Source: Desulfobacteraceae bacterium (GTDB taxonomy: Bacteria; Desulfobacterota; Desulfobacteria; Desulfobacterales; Desulfobacteraceae). From it: a stretch of DNA of 64,000 nucleotides. The stretch covers positions 23,035 through 87,034 of the forward strand of contig JAAEKY010000346.1 in assembly GCA_024227235.1 (NCBI GenBank). The letters run 5' to 3'. Positions within the stretch are counted from its first letter, which is position 1. Each line of letters begins with the position of its first letter. The translations under genes were made by a program, and so were the position numbers. Shown here piece after piece: positions 52,059 through 60,266 of this stretch. Below the pieces are notes generated by a model. The model was not told the DNA's origin. It searched no databases and saw only the letters and a list, made by a program, of their open reading frames with translations.

Positions 52059-54203
52059 ATGAAAAAAAGCTTCGGCTTTAAAATCGTTCTCTTGGCCGCT
52101 ATCGTTGGCGTGATCGCTTCATTTTTTATTTTTGGTTGGGACCAGCATTTTTCTCTTTCTAATTTAAAAGATCAATTGGGTTTATTTAAAGAATATTATA
52201 GCCAGAACAAAGCATTAACAATGATGATATATATGGTTGTTTATATTCTTATGGCAGGATTATCTCTGCCTGGGGCCGTCATTATGACTCTCGCCGGTGG
52301 TGCTTTATTCGGGCTTTTTTATGGAACAATCCTTGTTTCTTTTGCCAGTACGATCGGCGCCACAGTGGCCTTTTTATTTTCTCGATACATGCTCAGAGAC
52401 TGGGTGCAAAACAAATTTTCTTCAAAGCTTAGCGCTATTAACAAGGGAATAGAAAAAGAAGGCGGGTTTTATCTGTTTACCTTAAGGCTTGTGCCCGCAT
52501 TTCCATTTTTTGTGATCAATCTTGTTATGGGGTTGACGACGATTCGAACCATTATTTTCTATGGTGTCAGTCAAATTGGTATGCTGCCAGGAACCATCGT
52601 TTTTATCAATGCAGGAACGCAGCTTGCAAAAATAGAATCTGCCGCCGGTATTTTATCTCCAAAATTACTTTTTTCTTTCGTATTATTAGGAGTTTTCCCT
52701 ATTATTGCCAAACGGTTTACCGCCTATGTCCGGCATAAAAAAGTGCTTTCTAAATTCGTAAAACCTGGCACGTATGACTATAATCTTGTGGTTATTGGTG
52801 CTGGGTCTGCTGGATTGGTGGCATCTTATATTGCTGCGGTGGCAAAGGCAAAGGTCGCCCTGATTGAAGAAAATAAAATGGGGGGAGATTGTCTGAATAC
52901 AGGGTGTGTTCCCAGCAAGGCACTGATTGCCAGCGCCAAACTTTGTTCCTATGCAAAAAGAGCCAAAGAATTCGGGTTTGACAAAATTTCTATTGGTTTT
53001 CATTTTGCAGAGGTTATGGAACGGATTCAGTCTATTATTAAAAAGATTGAACCCCATGACTCTATTGATCGGTATACTGATTTGGGAGTGGATTGTTTTA
53101 AAGGACGTGCCCATATTAATTCTCCATTTGAAGTCAGGATCAATGATGAAATTCTAACCACAAGAAACATTATTGTTGCCACTGGGGCAAAACCCATGGT
53201 CCCCAAATTACCCGGCCTGGAAAAAATAGACTATTTGACCTCAGATACTATTTGGAATATTAGAAAATTACCCAAAAGATTTGTGGTGCTGGGAGCAGGA
53301 CCTATTGGATGTGAATTGGCGCAAGGATTTTCAAGATTGGGCTCGCAAGTAACCCTTGTTCAAAGAGGCAGTCAGATGATGGCAAAAGAAGATCCAGATG
53401 CTGCCCAAATTATTTTAAAAAAGTTTGAACAAGAAGGAGTTCACGTTCTTTTAAATCATTCGGCCAATGCAATTGATATTTCAGGGGAAGAAAAACAGCT
53501 TGTTTGTGATCATCAAGGACAAGAAGTCAGGATTGATTTTGATGAAATACTCATTGCATTGGGAAGAGTACCGAATGTAAGGGGATTTGGCCTTGAAGAG
53601 TTGGGGGTTGAACTTAAAGGAAACAGCTTTATCAAAACCAATGAATTTTTACAAACCAATTATCCCAATATGTATTGTAGTGGAGACGTTCATGGCCAAT
53701 ATCTGTTTACACACACTGCTGCTCATGAATCCTGGTTTGCATCCATCAATGCTTTGTTTGGCATGTTTAGAAAATTTCGAGTAGATTATGGCACTATCCC
53801 CTGGGCCACCTATACGGATCCTGAAGTGGCAAGGGTAGGATTAAATGAGACAGATGCAAAATTGGCTGGCATAGACTATGAAATGGTCAAGTATGGTATG
53901 GATGACCTTGATCGAGCCATTGCAGATTCTGAAGATCATGGCTTTGTAAAAGTCTTAACTGTGCCGGGAAAAGATAGAATATTAGGTGTGACCATTGTTG
54001 GAAACCATGCGGCTGATGTGATCGCTGAGTTTGTCCTTGCCATGAAGAATGGTATAGGACTCAATGAAATCCTTGGAACAATTCACATTTATCCGACCAT
54101 GGCTGAATCCAATAAATATGCAGCAGGCTTGTGGAAGAAAACCCATACCCCGAAAAAATTATTGGTATGGGCTGAAAAATACCACGCCTGGATGCGCAAA
54201 TAA
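52059..54203 (+). CDS. TVP38/DedA-type membrane domain fused to mercuric-reductase-like flavoprotein
   Basis: The 714-aa protein joins an N-terminal SNARE-associated (VTT/TMEM64) membrane domain (about 1-225, with GAVIMTLAGGALFGLFYGT and FTLRLVPAFPFFVINLVMGL) to a class I pyridine-nucleotide-disulfide oxidoreductase. The latter has FAD motif VIGAGSAGLVASYIAA, the redox disulfide C278-LNTG-C283 in GGDCLNTGCVPSKA, an NAD motif and the dimerisation domain ending HIYPTMAESNKYA. It probably tethers a thiol- or metal-reducing flavoenzyme to the membrane. It starts 12 bases after the FAD oxidoreductase and closes the cluster. Confidence 0.85.
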   Translation: MKKSFGFKIVLLAAIVGVIASFFIFGWDQHFSLSNLKDQLGLFKEYYSQNKALTMMIYMVVYILMAGLSLPGAVIMTLAGGALFGLFYGTILVSFASTIGATVAFLFSRYMLRDWVQNKFSSKLSAINKGIEKEGGFYLFTLRLVPAFPFFVINLVMGLTTIRTIIFYGVSQIGMLPGTIVFINAGTQLAKIESAAGILSPKLLFSFVLLGVFPIIAKRFTAYVRHKKVLSKFVKPGTYDYNLVVIGAGSAGLVASYIAAVAKAKVALIEENKMGGDCLNTGCVPSKALIASAKLCSYAKRAKEFGFDKISIGFHFAEVMERIQSIIKKIEPHDSIDRYTDLGVDCFKGRAHINSPFEVRINDEILTTRNIIVATGAKPMVPKLPGLEKIDYLTSDTIWNIRKLPKRFVVLGAGPIGCELAQGFSRLGSQVTLVQRGSQMMAKEDPDAAQIILKKFEQEGVHVLLNHSANAIDISGEEKQLVCDHQGQEVRIDFDEILIALGRVPNVRGFGLEELGVELKGNSFIKTNEFLQTNYPNMYCSGDVHGQYLFTHTAAHESWFASINALFGMFRKFRVDYGTIPWATYTDPEVARVGLNETDAKLAGIDYEMVKYGMDDLDRAIADSEDHGFVKVLTVPGKDRILGVTIVGNHAADVIAEFVLAMKNGIGLNEILGTIHIYPTMAESNKYAAGLWKKTHTPKKLLVWAEKYHAWMRK

Positions 54204-54566
54204 GCAAGGCGAATGAGTGAGACACTTTTGTCTTGCTTGTCGTGTCTCAAATCAGTCGCAACCGTTTAATGCCGTTTTATTGTTTCATTTTTCAAATTGT
54301 ATCCATCTCTTTAATTTATAGTCTTCTTCGGGCAACCAAACCCTCCAGGCACGCAATTTGCTTTTAACATAATAGAGTAATAGAGAAGTTGAATGACGAC
54401 CAAAGGAGAGCTTTGAAAAATGTTCAATAAGGTTTAGTGCAGGGAAGACTCTAATTTTGACAATAGTCATATTATACATATTTCAAGGGTTAAAATTTGT
54501 GGCTGACGTAGCAATTGGACTAAACAGGGATTTTTCAAAGTGCTCCAAAGATAATTGGAGGACTAT
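54204..54566. other. Intergenic region after the redox cluster
   Basis: The first part carries the hairpin at 54218-54249. From 54250 to 54560 I see no gene; a 64-codon minus-strand frame at 54285-54479 lacks a ribosome site and any motif. GGAGG at the end belongs to the next gene. Confidence 0.45.
54218..54249. terminator. Hairpin related to that at 49553
   Basis: TGAGACAC (54218-54225) pairs perfectly with GTGTCTCA (54242-54249). The extended words TGAGACACTTTTG and GTGTCTCAAAT are shared with the hairpin before the rubredoxin, in swapped order. It may be a terminator or a repeat end flanking the cluster. Confidence 0.5.
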
Positions 54567-54920
54567 ATGAGCCTTAAAGATATAAAGAGAAATTATGATT
54601 TAGTAAATTCTGTAGACTGGGAAATGACACCAGAAGAAGCTATCGCACTTCATCTTGAATGGGGACCGTTAAGATCACAAGCGTATTATAACTCGCGAGA
54701 TAATGATAATGAAACCGTATATTTTGTGATTAATACATGGAAGTTACCCCCTATTTTAACCCTGGTCAGAAGAAAGGGGTTTGATTCAGAATACCTGGGG
54801 GATTTCAGGCTTCCTAAAAATCTTGAGGACGAATTTATGAGCGGGATCGGCAAATATAAAGGGGTTTATGCTGTTGAAGGGAAAGTAAGAGATTGGCTCA
54901 AAAAGGAACTTGAAGTTTAA
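54567..54920 (+). CDS. DVU0772-family protein
   Basis: The 117-aa protein matches my memory of a sulfate-reducer signature family of unknown function (SLKDIKRNYDLVNSVDWEMTPEEAIALHLEWG). It is hydrophilic, without membrane segments or cysteine motifs. GGAGG lies five bases before the ATG at 54567; an in-frame ATG at 54555 is less well placed. It is a single gene followed by a strong terminator. Occurrence mainly in sulfate reducers supports the taxonomic call. Confidence 0.75.
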   Translation: MSLKDIKRNYDLVNSVDWEMTPEEAIALHLEWGPLRSQAYYNSRDNDNETVYFVINTWKLPPILTLVRRKGFDSEYLGDFRLPKNLEDEFMSGIGKYKGVYAVEGKVRDWLKKELEV

Positions 54921-54959
54921 GTCTAAGATGTCACCACCTTATGAGTTCCTTGCCAAGCG

Positions 54960-55010
54960 TTCAGGGCAGAAATGAAAAACCAAAATAAATTTCTGCCCTG
55001 AATGTTTTTT
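54960..55010. terminator. Bidirectional terminator between DVU0772-like gene and proC
   Basis: TTCAGGGCAGAAAT (54960-54973) pairs with ATTTCTGCCCTGAA (54989-55002), 14 bases without mismatch, and a T-run follows at 55005-55010. Confidence 0.9.
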
Positions 55011-55013
55011 AAA

Positions 55014-55865
55014 TCATTTTTTATTATTTTTCATAAAATCTTTTACCATCATAATGCCCAGTTCCTTTGAACGGTTTGTGGCTGATTCTACTGCATTAAT
55101 CATGGTTGTTCTAAGCCCGCCTTGTTCAAGAGTATGGATGCCGGCAATAGCGGTTCCACCTGGGGAAGCGACTCTGTCTTTGAGCTGTCCTGGATGTTCT
55201 CCTGATTCAAGCAAGAGCTTTGCTGCTCCAAGAACTGTCTGGGTGGATAAAAACAAAGAGTCTTTTCGTGATAATCCCATCTTTACGCCGGCATCTGCCA
55301 TAGCGTCTACAATGGTAAAGATATATGCCGGGCCACTGCCACTGAGTCCAGTAAAAGCATCCATGAGAATATTTTCCTGGATAAAAACCGTTCTTCCTAC
55401 AGAATCAAAAATAGCTTTTGCAAGCGCAATATCATCTTTGGTTGCATATTCTCCTGCTGCAATAGCTGTCGCACTTTCTTTTACAAATGCGCAGATATTG
55501 GGCATCACACGGATCAACCGAAGTTCCTGATGCAGCCCGGATGCAATGGCAGCCAAAGGGACACCGGCTGCAATTGATATAATCAGCTTAGAGGTATCAA
55601 GCGCCAAAGCAGTTTCTTTTAAAACCAGTCCTAAAATCTGAGGTTTCGTTGAGTAAATAACGATATCGGATTTTTCTGCTACCTCAATATTATCAGTTGT
55701 TGTTTTCACATTGTACTTTTTTTTAATATCTTTTAAAAGGTCCTCTGCTATGTCTGAACAGATAATATTTTCTGGTTTTGCTGCTTTGGATAGAACCAAA
55801 CCACTGATCAAAGCCTCACCCATATTTCCACTTCCAATAAACCCTATCTTTTTGTCCTGCAGCAT
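55014..55865 (-). CDS. proC: Pyrroline-5-carboxylate reductase
   Basis: The 283-aa enzyme reduces pyrroline-5-carboxylate to proline with NAD(P)H. It has the N-terminal dinucleotide motif IGFIGSGNMGEALI and the P5CR signature in the C-terminal helical domain (GLSGSGPAYIFTIVDAMADAGVKMGLSR and SPGGTAIAGIHTLEQGGLRTTMINAVESA). AAGGAG lies upstream of the ATG, and a promoter is seen at 55910-55938. It appears monocistronic. Confidence 0.95.
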   Translation of the reverse strand: MLQDKKIGFIGSGNMGEALISGLVLSKAAKPENIICSDIAEDLLKDIKKKYNVKTTTDNIEVAEKSDIVIYSTKPQILGLVLKETALALDTSKLIISIAAGVPLAAIASGLHQELRLIRVMPNICAFVKESATAIAAGEYATKDDIALAKAIFDSVGRTVFIQENILMDAFTGLSGSGPAYIFTIVDAMADAGVKMGLSRKDSLFLSTQTVLGAAKLLLESGEHPGQLKDRVASPGGTAIAGIHTLEQGGLRTTMINAVESATNRSKELGIMMVKDFMKNNKK

Positions 55866-55909
55866 ATTTGTTGTACTCCTTAATATTATTGTTTAAATTA
55901 AAGAAATTA

Positions 55910-55938
55910 TATTAATCCCTTAAAATTCGCATAGTCAA
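55910..55938 (-). promoter_or_regulatory. proC promoter
   Basis: On the minus strand TTGACT (55933-55938) and TTAATA (55910-55915) are spaced by 17 bases, about 45 bases before the proC start. The -35 side and the bases after it (TTGACTATG) are the same as in the livK promoter. Confidence 0.6.
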
Positions 55939-56157
55939 GGTAAATTATCTGATTTTGTGTAAGATCGGTTTGGACAAAGTATGACATTTTTTACCTGTTT
56001 GGTGCACAATTTTAAAAAAAATATTCAAAAATACCATCTCTTGGCCCTGGAATTGCTTAATGAATTAGTAGGAAACAAAAAATACTCATAACTGAATAGG
56101 GTGATTGTCACATACTGATTGATTTATAAAACATAATAGACACTGCGCAGGATATAG

Positions 56158-56883
56158 ATGAAGAATAAATTGGAATACACAGGCTTTCGAATGCCGCCGC
56201 TTATCACTGGAACACTAATAAAACGGTATAAACGTTTTCTTGCGGATGTTGAACTTGAAAATGGTAAGAAAGTAACCGTACATTGCCCCAACTCAGGCTC
56301 CATGAAAGGATGTGCCTTTCCGGGATCAAAAGTTTGGCTTTCGAAAAGTGATAATCCTAAAAGAAAGTATAAATATACGTGGGAACTGATTAAAGTCCCG
56401 GGAACCCTGATCGGGATTAATACCCTTGTGCCCAATAAACTTGTCAAACAATCCATAGAAAATGGACTGATAAAAGAATTAAGAGAATTTACAAAAGTAA
56501 AAGCGGAAATAAAAACAAGTAAACATACAAGACTTGATTTGCTCTTGGAAAATGAGCACCGGGAAAAATGTTATGTAGAGATAAAAAACTGTACCCTGGT
56601 GGAAGAGGGGACAGCCATGTTTCCGGATGCTGTTACCACAAGAGGACAAAAACATTTGGATGAACTATGTGATCTTGTATCGCGAGGTCATAGAGGGATA
56701 ATTTTTTATCTGATTCAGCGCATGGATGCCAAAATCTTCAAACCAGCTGAGATGATTGATAAAACTTATGCTGAAAAATTAAGGAAATCAAAGGAAAAAG
56801 GCGTACAGATCATAACAAGAGACACCACAATAACTTCACAGGAAATAAGGATAAGAAATGCTGTGCCAGTACAGCTGTTTTAG
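56158..56883 (+). CDS. sfsA: SfsA-family protein (DNA/RNA nuclease-like)
   Basis: The 241-aa protein has the SfsA layout: an N-terminal OB-like domain (LITGTLIKRYKRFLADVELENGKKVTVHCPNSGSMKGC) and a nuclease-like core with D and ExK residues in RLDLLLE and CYVEIKNCTL, plus FPDAVTTRGQKHLDEL. E. coli SfsA is reported as a nuclease and sugar-fermentation stimulator. The frame begins with ATG at 56158 without a strong ribosome site. It is a single gene. Confidence 0.92.
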   Translation: MKNKLEYTGFRMPPLITGTLIKRYKRFLADVELENGKKVTVHCPNSGSMKGCAFPGSKVWLSKSDNPKRKYKYTWELIKVPGTLIGINTLVPNKLVKQSIENGLIKELREFTKVKAEIKTSKHTRLDLLLENEHREKCYVEIKNCTLVEEGTAMFPDAVTTRGQKHLDELCDLVSRGHRGIIFYLIQRMDAKIFKPAEMIDKTYAEKLRKSKEKGVQIITRDTTITSQEIRIRNAVPVQLF

Positions 56884-56933
56884 CAATTTGCAACGGCTTG
56901 ACAGGGTGGCCTATAAAAAAGTGTTGACCTTTA

Positions 56934-56961
56934 TTGACATTCTACCACCATGTAGTATTTT
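56934..56961 (+). promoter_or_regulatory. Promoter of the nifU-nifS operon
   Basis: TTGACA (56934-56939), 16 bases, then TATTTT (56956-56961). The spacer contains a small inverted repeat CTAC-CACCAT-GTAG (56942-56955), a possible regulator site for iron-sulfur control. Confidence 0.55.
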
Positions 56962-57023
56962 ACACCTAAGAGTTTTGAATAAAACCTTCAATCCTGTGGA
57001 GATTTGATTAAGGAGATAGATAT

Positions 57024-57587
57024 ATGTGGGACTACACAGATAAAGTAAAAGATCATTTTTTAAACCCCCGGAATACGGGTGAATTAGAAGGCGCAAATGC
57101 CATTGGTGAAACAGGCTCATTAAATTGTGGTGATGCGCTTAAATTATTTTTAAAAGTCAATGAAAACGAAAGAATTGTCGATGCAACCTTTATGACATTT
57201 GGATGTGCAAGTGCTGTGGCATCTTCATCCGCCTTGACTGAGATCATTAAAGGCATGACCCTTGATGATGCGGCTAAATTAACCAATGATGATATTTCAG
57301 ATTACCTTGGCGGCCTGCCAAAGGCGAAAATGCATTGCTCTGTCATGGGTCAGTCAGCCCTAAAAAAGGCCATTGCCGATTATAGAGGGGTTCAGATTTT
57401 AGAAAAACCAGGCCAAATAGTCTGTGAATGCTTTGATGTTACTGACCTTGAGATTATTGATGCTGTTAAGGCAAACAACCTTGAATCTACCGACGATGTA
57501 ACAAACTATCTTAAAGCCGGTGGCGGTTGCGGCCAATGTCTGGAAAGAATTGAAGAAGTGATCGAATCTGTCAAAGCTAAAGGATAA
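57024..57587 (+). CDS. nifU: NifU-like Fe-S scaffold protein (IscU domain plus 2Fe-2S domain)
   Basis: The 187-aa protein has an IscU-type scaffold domain (1-125) with the three cluster cysteines in LNCGDAL, FGCASAVAS and KMHCSVMG, then a BFD-like 2Fe-2S domain with CECFDV and GGCGQCLERI (about 133-175). The C-terminal Nfu domain of full NifU is absent. It assembles Fe-S clusters using sulfur from the cysteine desulfurase encoded 12 bases downstream. AAGGAG precedes the ATG. Confidence 0.92.
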   Translation: MWDYTDKVKDHFLNPRNTGELEGANAIGETGSLNCGDALKLFLKVNENERIVDATFMTFGCASAVASSSALTEIIKGMTLDDAAKLTNDDISDYLGGLPKAKMHCSVMGQSALKKAIADYRGVQILEKPGQIVCECFDVTDLEIIDAVKANNLESTDDVTNYLKAGGGCGQCLERIEEVIESVKAKG

Positions 57588-57599
57588 TCTATAAAAAAA

Positions 57600-58772
57600 A
57601 TGAAAATCGTATATACAGACAACAACGCAACAACAAAAGTGGCCGATGAAGTGATTAATGAAATGCTTCCTTATTTAGGCCAGTTATATGGCAACCCTTC
57701 TTCCATGCATACCTTTGGAGGTCAAGTCGATAAAAAAGTCACTCAGGCAAGACAACGAGTGGCAGATCTGATTAATGCCGATCCAGAGGAAATTGTTTTT
57801 ACAAGCTGTGGAACAGAAAGCGATAATTCTGCCATTTATTCAGCGATAAACGCTTTCCCGGATAAAAAACATATCATTACATCTAATGTAGAACATCCCG
57901 CCATAAATAACCTTTATAAAGAGCTTGAAAAGACAAAAGGATATGAGGTTACATTTGTTCCAGTAGACAAAAAAGGCCTCCTGGATCTTGATCTGTTATA
58001 TAATAGCATGTCCCAGAACACTGCCATTATTTCCTTGATGTGGGCAAATAATGAAACCGGGGTCCTTTTTCCCATTGAAGATATTGCAAAAAAGGCCAAT
58101 GAAAAAGGTATTCTGTTTCATACAGATGCTGTTCAGGCCACTGCAAAAGTGCCCATTGATGTGAAGAAAACCGGTGTAGACATGTTGTCTCTTTCAGGCC
58201 ATAAAATTCATGCCCCAAAAGGCATTGGTGTTTTGTATGTAAAAAAGGGCTTTAAATTTTCACCTTTTCTCATTGGCGGGCACCAGGAAGGCGGACGTCG
58301 CGGCGGTACAGAAAACACGGTTTCCATTATTGGCCTTGGAAAAGCTTGCGAAATGGCTAAAGAGAACCTGCCCATAATGAATAGCACGGTGAAAGAACTT
58401 AGGGACTATCTTCAAAATCAGCTGCTCGAAAAAATCCCTGGATCTTCTGTTAACGGCGATCTTGAACAAAGACTGCCCAATACCTTGTCTATTGGATTTG
58501 ATGCTGTAGAAGGTGAATCCATTCTTCTATTACTGGACCGCCAAGGCATTTGTGCTTCTTCAGGATCGGCCTGCACATCAGGATCTTTAGATCCGTCTCA
58601 TGTACTCATGGCCATGGAAGTGCCCTTTAAATCTGCCCATGGATCAATTCGATTTTCTTTATCTCATTATAATACAAAAGAAGAGATGGATCATATTATC
58701 GCTACGCTTGTTCCAACGATTCAAAAGCTAAGAGATATGTCCCCCTTCTGGAAAGATGGAAAAATGATATGA
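57600..58772 (+). CDS. nifS: Cysteine desulfurase (NifS/IscS)
   Basis: The 390-aa PLP enzyme takes sulfur from cysteine to build Fe-S clusters. It has DNNATTKV at the start, NVEHPAI with the PLP-stacking histidine, the Schiff-base lysine in SLSGHKIHAPKGIG (about 202), RGGTEN, and the catalytic cysteine loop SSGSACTSGSLDPSH (about 325). Only a poor ribosome site is seen, so translation may depend on nifU. Its stop overlaps the start of the HdrC-like gene. Confidence 0.95.
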   Translation: MKIVYTDNNATTKVADEVINEMLPYLGQLYGNPSSMHTFGGQVDKKVTQARQRVADLINADPEEIVFTSCGTESDNSAIYSAINAFPDKKHIITSNVEHPAINNLYKELEKTKGYEVTFVPVDKKGLLDLDLLYNSMSQNTAIISLMWANNETGVLFPIEDIAKKANEKGILFHTDAVQATAKVPIDVKKTGVDMLSLSGHKIHAPKGIGVLYVKKGFKFSPFLIGGHQEGGRRGGTENTVSIIGLGKACEMAKENLPIMNSTVKELRDYLQNQLLEKIPGSSVNGDLEQRLPNTLSIGFDAVEGESILLLLDRQGICASSGSACTSGSLDPSHVLMAMEVPFKSAHGSIRFSLSHYNTKEEMDHIIATLVPTIQKLRDMSPFWKDGKMI

Positions 58773-59305
58773 AAATGAAACGCGAAGAGCAACAAACACT
58801 GTCTGAGGAAATCAAGGAAAATTCAGGAATTAATTTCAATGCCTGTCTGCATTGCCAAAGCTGTGCAAACGGTTGCCCATTTTTAGAGGGCATGGATTTT
58901 CCACCTAATGCTGTTTTTCGTCTTATTCAGCTTGGAATGGATGAAGAAGCATTAAATTGTTCTACTATCTGGATCTGTGTGGGATGCAATACCTGTAGCA
59001 GTGCCTGCCCCATGGCCATTGATATCCCTTCGGTAATGGATGGCCTTCGTCAAAAAGCCCTAAAAACGGGTATAAAAATACCTGAGCCGGATATTTTAAG
59101 TTTTCATGAAGAGGTTTTGAACACTGTAAAAAAATACGGCCGTACCCATAAACTCGAAATTATGATGCGATACAAACTCAGAAGGATGGATCTTTTAAGT
59201 GATATGGGAATGGGACTTAAAATGCTTAAAAAACGGAAATTGGATTTAATGCCATCAAAAATTCAGGATATAAAAGCCATTGACAAAATCTTCAAAGATA
59301 AATAA
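58769..59305 (+). CDS. HdrC-like 4Fe-4S protein
   Basis: The 178-aa protein has two 4Fe-4S clusters in CLHCQSCANGC (about 29-39) and CVGCNTCSSAC (about 70-80), each with the trailing CP, then a basic helical tail. It matches heterodisulfide reductase subunit C. The ATG overlaps the nifS stop. The reading frame overlaps the HdrB-like gene by 26 bases. The pair without an HdrA is typical of free-standing HdrBC modules; an electron donor is not encoded nearby. Confidence 0.85.
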   Translation: MKMKREEQQTLSEEIKENSGINFNACLHCQSCANGCPFLEGMDFPPNAVFRLIQLGMDEEALNCSTIWICVGCNTCSSACPMAIDIPSVMDGLRQKALKTGIKIPEPDILSFHEEVLNTVKKYGRTHKLEIMMRYKLRRMDLLSDMGMGLKMLKKRKLDLMPSKIQDIKAIDKIFKDK

Positions 59306-60170
59306 GGCCGGCCATGAGTCTGGGAAACTAAAGTTTTCATTTTTCCCAGGATGTTCACTTAAAGCTTCTGGGCATGAGAATACAGATTCTTTGCTAAAAT
59401 TTTGTGATATGGTTAATATTGAACTCACAGAGTTAGATGACTGGAATTGCTGTGGGTCGTCCTCAGCCCACAGTATTGACCACGAAGTAGCAAAATTGCT
59501 CCCCATGAGAAATATTTCTTTGGCACCTAAAGGAATTCCTCTGTTGATTGCCTGTCCCAGTTGCATGATCCGAATGAAATCAACATATTTAAAAATTAAA
59601 AATGATCCGATTCTAAAAAAAGAATATGAAACATTGTGGGAAAAGCCTTTTGATGAAGACCTTGAGATTATCCATTTCTTTGAGATTTTTGAACGAATTA
59701 ATTTAGAAGATTATATGGATGAGCCAGATAAAAAACTTAAGAAAATAAAAATTGCGCCATATTACGGCTGTATGCTTTCCATGCCACCAGACTTAAGACA
59801 TGAAAAAAATTACTATGGTATCATAGAAGAGACCCTTTCAAAACTCGGGGGAGATATTATTTCCTATGGATATTCAAATATGTGCTGTGGGACATATCTG
59901 TCAGCGGCAAAACCCGAACTTGCTGAAAATGTAGTAAACAAAATTGTCTCTCAAGCCATGGAGGCAAAAGCTGAATGTATTGTCACAGCGTGTTCCATGT
60001 GCCACCTTAACCTTGAAATCCGCTGCACTGTAAAAGATCCAATTCCTGTACTTCACTTTTCCGAGTTACTCTCTATGGCTCTGGGTGTTGAAGATCATAA
60101 AAAATGGTTCCCCCGCCACATTGTGGATCCCGTACCCCTCCTGAAAAAAAGAGGCCTGTTAAGTTCTTAA
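59280..60170 (+). CDS. HdrB-like subunit (two CCG domains)
   Basis: The 296-aa protein has two CCG domains, each a CX(31-39)CCX(35-36)CxxC set: FPGCSLK, NCCGSSS, CPSC first, then YYGCMLS, MCCGTYL, CSMC. In HdrB these bind noncubane 4Fe-4S clusters that reduce a disulfide. The start is TTG at 59280 with no clear ribosome site, so coupling to the HdrC-like gene (26-base overlap) is likely. With NifU and NifS upstream, the module may reduce a sulfur carrier or disulfide linked to cluster assembly; this is inference. Confidence 0.87.
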   Translation: MTKSSKINKAGHESGKLKFSFFPGCSLKASGHENTDSLLKFCDMVNIELTELDDWNCCGSSSAHSIDHEVAKLLPMRNISLAPKGIPLLIACPSCMIRMKSTYLKIKNDPILKKEYETLWEKPFDEDLEIIHFFEIFERINLEDYMDEPDKKLKKIKIAPYYGCMLSMPPDLRHEKNYYGIIEETLSKLGGDIISYGYSNMCCGTYLSAAKPELAENVVNKIVSQAMEAKAECIVTACSMCHLNLEIRCTVKDPIPVLHFSELLSMALGVEDHKKWFPRHIVDPVPLLKKRGLLSS

Positions 60171-60266
60171 TATAGAATTATTTAACCTTATTCTTGACAA
60201 AATTAACGTTCCTTTCTATTCATCCATTAAGACAAATTACAATAACAAAAATTAAATTAGGTCTTT

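Noticed and set aside
54285..54479. 64-codon minus-strand frame after the redox cluster
   Set aside because: No ribosome site, no motif, AT-rich region; probably chance.
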